DNA of 37,536 nt, from assembly GCA_035550055.1 (NCBI GenBank), contig DASZRO010000004.1:1-37536 (forward strand), given 5' to 3'. Each line of letters opens with the position of its first letter. Within the stretch, counting starts at the first letter, position 1. The stretch is from Mycobacteriales bacterium (GTDB taxonomy: Bacteria > Actinomycetota > Actinomycetes > JAFAQI01). The notes beneath the pieces were generated by a model. That model was not told where the DNA came from, ran no database searches, and saw nothing but the letters and a program-made list of their open reading frames with translations. Position numbers and translations under genes: made by a program. Of the stretch, positions 33,967-37,536 are shown piece after piece.

Positions 33967-34317
33967 TCAGCCGACGCGTTTTGCCCGGGTCACCTCGACC
34001 TCCGTCCGGCTCGCCGTCTCCACACCGCGACGCCAGAACCGGCGGCGAAGTGCGCCCTCGACCTCGATCACCTCACCCGGGAGCCATCGCAGCGCCGCCT
34101 GTCGAAGCCGCGCGGTGAGCGCCACGCAGTCGATGGCGTCGATCCCGGCGCGTGACGACCCGCTCGGCCGGTCGACGACGATCCGCCAGGAGACGACCTC
34201 GTCTCCGCTGGGCAGCGTCCGCTGATCGGCCAGGCTCGACAACCGGCCGGTGAGCCGTACCTCGTTGTGGTGGGCCGCGTTGCTCTTGGCGACGCCGGCA
34301 GGATTGGCAACGGCCAT
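33967..34317 (-). CDS. Single-stranded DNA-binding-like OB-fold protein
   Basis: A 116-residue OB-fold protein related to bacterial SSB. NEVRLTGRLSSLADQRTLPSGDEVVSWRIVV has the SSB lead strand pattern (I read it in two parts), followed by DAIDCVALTARLRQAALRWLPGEVIEVEGALRRRFWRR, which corresponds to the typical GxxVxVEGxLxxRxW block. It lacks the acidic DxPF tail that housekeeping SSB uses to recruit partners, so it is an accessory SSB-like protein. The ATG at 34317 has a strong AAGGAGG site upstream that lies in a palindrome (34326-34343). The gene converges with DUF1015, leaving nine bases between them. Confidence 0.85.
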   Translation of the reverse strand: MAVANPAGVAKSNAAHHNEVRLTGRLSSLADQRTLPSGDEVVSWRIVVDRPSGSSRAGIDAIDCVALTARLRQAALRWLPGEVIEVEGALRRRFWRRGVETASRTEVEVTRAKRVG

Positions 34318-34325
34318 TCGGTCCT

Positions 34326-34343
34326 CCTTCGTTAGAACGAAGG
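34326..34343. promoter_or_regulatory. 18-bp palindrome overlapping the Shine-Dalgarno of the SSB-like gene
   Basis: CCTTCGTT-AG-AACGAAGG is a perfect dyad with 8-bp arms. On the minus strand its right arm runs into the ribosome-binding site AAGGAGG. As DNA it could be an operator for a dimeric regulator; as RNA it could hide the ribosome site. The rest of the gap to the plus-strand gene at 34423 shows nothing else I can name. Confidence 0.6.
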
Positions 34344-34422
34344 GGCGACCATCGGCGCGGGCTACGACGAGTCCCCGGGCCCGGTGAGCCGCCTGTGGGC
34401 GACAGGAGCAGACTGACCAGCT

Positions 34423-35376
34423 GTGGACGAGACACGCGTCGAGACCGTCGACCTCGGCAACGGGGTGCACAGCCTGGACACCCTCATGTCCGGATACGAG
34501 GGGATCACGGCGGGATATCTCATCGCCAGCGACCGGCCGTGCCTCGTCGAGACCGGTACCGCCCGATCGGCGCCCGCCGTACGCCGGGCCCTCGATGCGC
34601 TCGGCATCGGCCCGAACGATCTGGCCACGATCGCCGTGACGCACATCCACCTCGACCACGCCGGCGGGGTGGGCGACCTCGCCGAGAGCTACCCGAACGC
34701 CGAGATCGTGGTACACGAGCGTGGAGCCCGGCATCTCGCGGAGCCCGAGCGGCTGATGAGCAGCGCGCGGCGGGTCTTCGGCGAGCTGATGGACACCGTC
34801 TTCGGCGAGCTGCGCCCGACCGATGCGGGACGCCTCCGGGCGGTCGGTGACATCGGCGAGATCGACCTCGGCGGCGGCCGGACGCTCACGACCTACTACT
34901 CCCCCGGGCACGCGCAGCACCACGTCGGGCTGCTCGACTCGCTCAGCGGCGATCTCTACGTCGGAGACGCCGCCGGCATCTTCATCCCGGAGACCGGGGC
35001 GATCCGGCCTTCCACGCCCCCGCCCGACTTCGACCTGGACACTGCGTTGGCGTCGTTGCGGCACTTCGCGGATCTGGAGCCACAGCGCCTGCTCTTCAGC
35101 CACTTCGGGCCGGTGTCGCACGTCGGGGATGCGCTGGAAGAGGCCGCGGCGGAGCTGCTGGACTGGGTGGACGGCGTACGGGAGACCCGGGTCAACGCGC
35201 TCGACCTCGACCACGCGGTGGCGATGCTGCGAGAGCGGACCGCGCAGCGTTATGGCCGGCTCTACACCGATCCGGAGCTCGACGAGAAGTTCGAGGCGCT
35301 GAGCTCCACCGCGGCGAACATCAACGGCATCAACCGCTGGCTGGACCAGCTCGAGGCCGCTGACGGGCAGACCTAG
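34423..35376 (+). CDS. Metallo-beta-lactamase-fold hydrolase
   Basis: A 317-residue MBL-fold protein. The metal-binding motif is THIHLDHAGG (H74, H76, D78, H79), followed by the third histidine in YYSPGHAQHH (about 157), the bridging Asp in YVGDAAG and the late His in LLFSHFGP. The N-terminus GITAGYLIASDRPCLVETG is typical of the glyoxalase II-like branch. The C-terminal 80 residues are helical. The substrate cannot be told. GTG start at 34423; a GGAG lies 14 bases upstream, further than normal. Its TAG stop shares CTAG with the stop of the convergent TPR gene. Confidence 0.9.
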   Translation: MDETRVETVDLGNGVHSLDTLMSGYEGITAGYLIASDRPCLVETGTARSAPAVRRALDALGIGPNDLATIAVTHIHLDHAGGVGDLAESYPNAEIVVHERGARHLAEPERLMSSARRVFGELMDTVFGELRPTDAGRLRAVGDIGEIDLGGGRTLTTYYSPGHAQHHVGLLDSLSGDLYVGDAAGIFIPETGAIRPSTPPPDFDLDTALASLRHFADLEPQRLLFSHFGPVSHVGDALEEAAAELLDWVDGVRETRVNALDLDHAVAMLRERTAQRYGRLYTDPELDEKFEALSSTAANINGINRWLDQLEAADGQT

Positions 35377-36218
35377 CGGCCCTTCGTCAGCTCCTCGAGA
35401 CGCTCCTCGGCGTCGGTCTCGCCCTCTTCGTCGATCGCGACGACCGAGCTGAACCATTTCTCGGCCTCGTCGAGGCGGCCGGCGTCGGCGAGCGCGGCAG
35501 CGTAGGCGTACCACAGACGCGCGGTCCACGGCGCGACCTCCTGGCGCCGAAGCGCGGGCCCCTGCAGGGCGACGACCGCTGCTTGGAGCTCGCCGCGGTC
35601 CCGACGGGCGCCGGATTCGACGATCGCCAGCTCGACGCGCTCTGCGGGTCCGAGTCGTCGCACGTCCGGGTCGCGCAGCAGGGCAAGCGCCCGTTCCGGA
35701 CGACCCAGCCCGCGCTCGCAGTCTGCGAGAACCGGCAGGTACGACGGGTCACCCGTCATACGCCGGACCGCCCGCAGCTCGGCCAGCGCGGTCGCGAAGT
35801 CGCCGGCCCGATAGGCGGCGACTCCAACGGCCTCCCGAGCCACCGCCAGCCGCGGCGCGAGGGAGCGGGCGTACTTCGCATGCGCGAGGGCCAGCTCCGG
35901 GTCTTCGTCGACGACCAGGCCTGCGGCGACCAGGTGGCGAGCGATCTTGTCGGCCAGGCCGTCGCTGAGGCTGCGCAGCCCGGCGCGAACCCCGCGGTCG
36001 AGGTCACGGGCCTGGATGGCGTCGTCGAGCGGCGGTTCGGGGGGCCGTGCCGCGCGTTCGTCACGCGGTGGCCGGGGAGCGCGCGCAGCGGGGGCGCGAT
36101 CCGGGCGCTTCGGCCCGCCGCGCCCGGCGTCTGCTGACCGGGCGTTGCCGCCCTGGCCGGCCGGCCGCGGCCTTCCCGCGGCGCCGGACGGGCGGGACTG
36201 TCGGCGGGCGGGCGGCAC
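35373..36218 (-). CDS. TPR-repeat protein (Rv1691-like)
   Basis: A 281-residue protein. The first 75 residues are a basic, Arg/Pro/Ala-rich, low-complexity tail. The rest is a series of paired helices of TPR type: LALAHAKYARSLAPRLAVAREAVGVAAYRAGDFATALAEL is recognisable in short blocks, followed by PVLADCERGLGRPERALALL and WYAYAAALADAGRLDEAEKWF. The end is acidic. GTG start at 36218 with AAGGAG about six bases upstream. No enzyme motif is seen; it is probably a scaffold. It is the first gene after the rRNA operon terminator, in the same direction. Confidence 0.82.
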   Translation of the reverse strand: MPPARRQSRPSGAAGRPRPAGQGGNARSADAGRGGPKRPDRAPAARAPRPPRDERAARPPEPPLDDAIQARDLDRGVRAGLRSLSDGLADKIARHLVAAGLVVDEDPELALAHAKYARSLAPRLAVAREAVGVAAYRAGDFATALAELRAVRRMTGDPSYLPVLADCERGLGRPERALALLRDPDVRRLGPAERVELAIVESGARRDRGELQAAVVALQGPALRRQEVAPWTARLWYAYAAALADAGRLDEAEKWFSSVVAIDEEGETDAEERLEELTKGR

Positions 36219-36261
36219 GGTGCGCTCCTTCGGATCGTCGCGTGGTGGTGACCATGAAACT

Positions 36262-36297
36262 ACGAAGGGCCACCCGAGTAATCGGGTGGCCCTTCGT
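36262..36297 (-). terminator. Terminator hairpin after the rRNA operon
   Basis: A perfect 16-bp stem, ACGAAGGGCCACCCGA (36262-36277) and TCGGGTGGCCCTTCGT (36282-36297), with a GTAA loop. It begins about 10 bases past the 3' end of 5S rRNA. On the minus strand it is followed by AGTTTC, a weak T-tract. Confidence 0.88.
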
Positions 36298-36306
36298 GAA
36301 AGATGT

Positions 36307-36423
36307 CCGGCGGCGTCCTACTCTCCCACCCCGTCTCCAGGGCAGTACCATCGGCGCTGAGAGGCTTAGCTTCCGGGTTCGGAATGGGACCGGGCGTTTC
36401 CCTCTCGCCATTGTGCCGCCGAA
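36307..36423 (-). rRNA. rrf: 5S ribosomal RNA
   Basis: About 117 nt. The terminal stem pairs CGGCGGC (36421-36415) with GCCGCCG (36315-36309). Read on the minus strand it has GAGGGAAACGCCCGGTCCCATT split by the usual loop A, CCGAACCCGGAAGCTAAGCC, GCGCCGATGGTACTGC and GGGAGAGTAGGACGCCGCC, all standard 5S elements. End positions may be off by a few bases. The spacer to 23S (about 36424-36510) holds only small processing-type stems. Confidence 0.95.
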
Positions 36424-36510
36424 ACTCTATTGAGATGTACGAGTCGGTTTCCCGACCCGGTCGATATGAACCGACCGCATCTCGGGAACCGCACAGTGGA
36501 CGCGATGCAT

Positions 36511-37536
<1,026 letters not shown>

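Noticed and set aside
33967-35529. 520-codon reading of the SSB-like gene
   Set aside because: Only the last 116 codons fit an OB-fold protein, and a strong AAGGAGG precedes the ATG at 34317. The upstream part is the antisense of the MBL gene.

Overview
The window is chromosomal DNA of a high-GC actinobacterium. By eye it is about 70% G+C, GTG starts are common, and many neighbouring genes overlap by four bases (GTGA or ATGA). The gene order resembles two blocks known from Mycobacterium tuberculosis: the Rv1822-Rv1832 region (pgsA2, gcvH, garA, two MerR genes, DUF151, gcvP) and the Rv1691-Rv1713 region (tlyA, nadK, recN, steA, mctB, pyrG, Nudix, xerD, parA, scpA, scpB, rluB, cmk, der). Features that differ from mycobacteria, such as a zinc ribbon on GarA, a DUF1800/DUF1501 pair and an AroH chorismate mutase, suggest a non-mycobacterial lineage. 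I cannot name the genus from this sequence.

Nearly everything is read from the minus strand. Positions 1-6525 hold a glycine-cleavage and central-metabolism regulatory block. It contains gcvP (cut by the left edge) behind a tandem glycine riboswitch, a MerR regulator, a DUF151 bifunctional nuclease, an FtsR-type MerR regulator, a GarA/OdhI FHA protein, gcvH and a CDP-alcohol phosphatidyltransferase. A plus-strand tRNA-Pro(GGG) lies at 6565-6638. Positions 6666-15105 hold der, an acyltransferase, cmk, tyrA, aroH, rluB, scpB, scpA, a degenerate site-2-protease-like membrane protein, a ribbon-helix-helix protein and parA. This part covers ribosome maturation, nucleotide supply, tyrosine synthesis and chromosome organisation. 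Positions 15276-25638 hold xerD, ald, a Nudix hydrolase, pyrG, a GT4 glycosyltransferase, murJ, a MraY-like phosphoglycosyltransferase, mctB and steA, the last five forming an envelope and cell-division group. Positions 25677-32219 hold recN, the Tat-exported DUF1501/DUF1800 pair, nadK, tlyA and a 70-residue protein.

From 32274 strands alternate: an SCP2-like protein and a DUF1015 protein (+), an SSB-like OB-fold protein (-), a metallo-beta-lactamase-fold hydrolase (+) and a TPR protein (-). An rRNA operon enters from the right on the minus strand, with 5S rRNA and the 3' third of 23S rRNA visible.

Most of the window is conserved housekeeping DNA. I found no CRISPR array, transposase, prophage or obvious defence island. 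The points most worth a second look are the ParA plus ribbon-helix-helix pair next to scpAB with a palindrome just upstream of parA, the protease-dead S2P-like protein, the zinc-ribbon GarA, the DUF1800/DUF1501 pair coupled behind nadK, a recurrent TANNNT-6-nt-start-codon arrangement suggesting leaderless transcripts, and a near-perfect 17-bp inverted repeat between ald and the Nudix gene.
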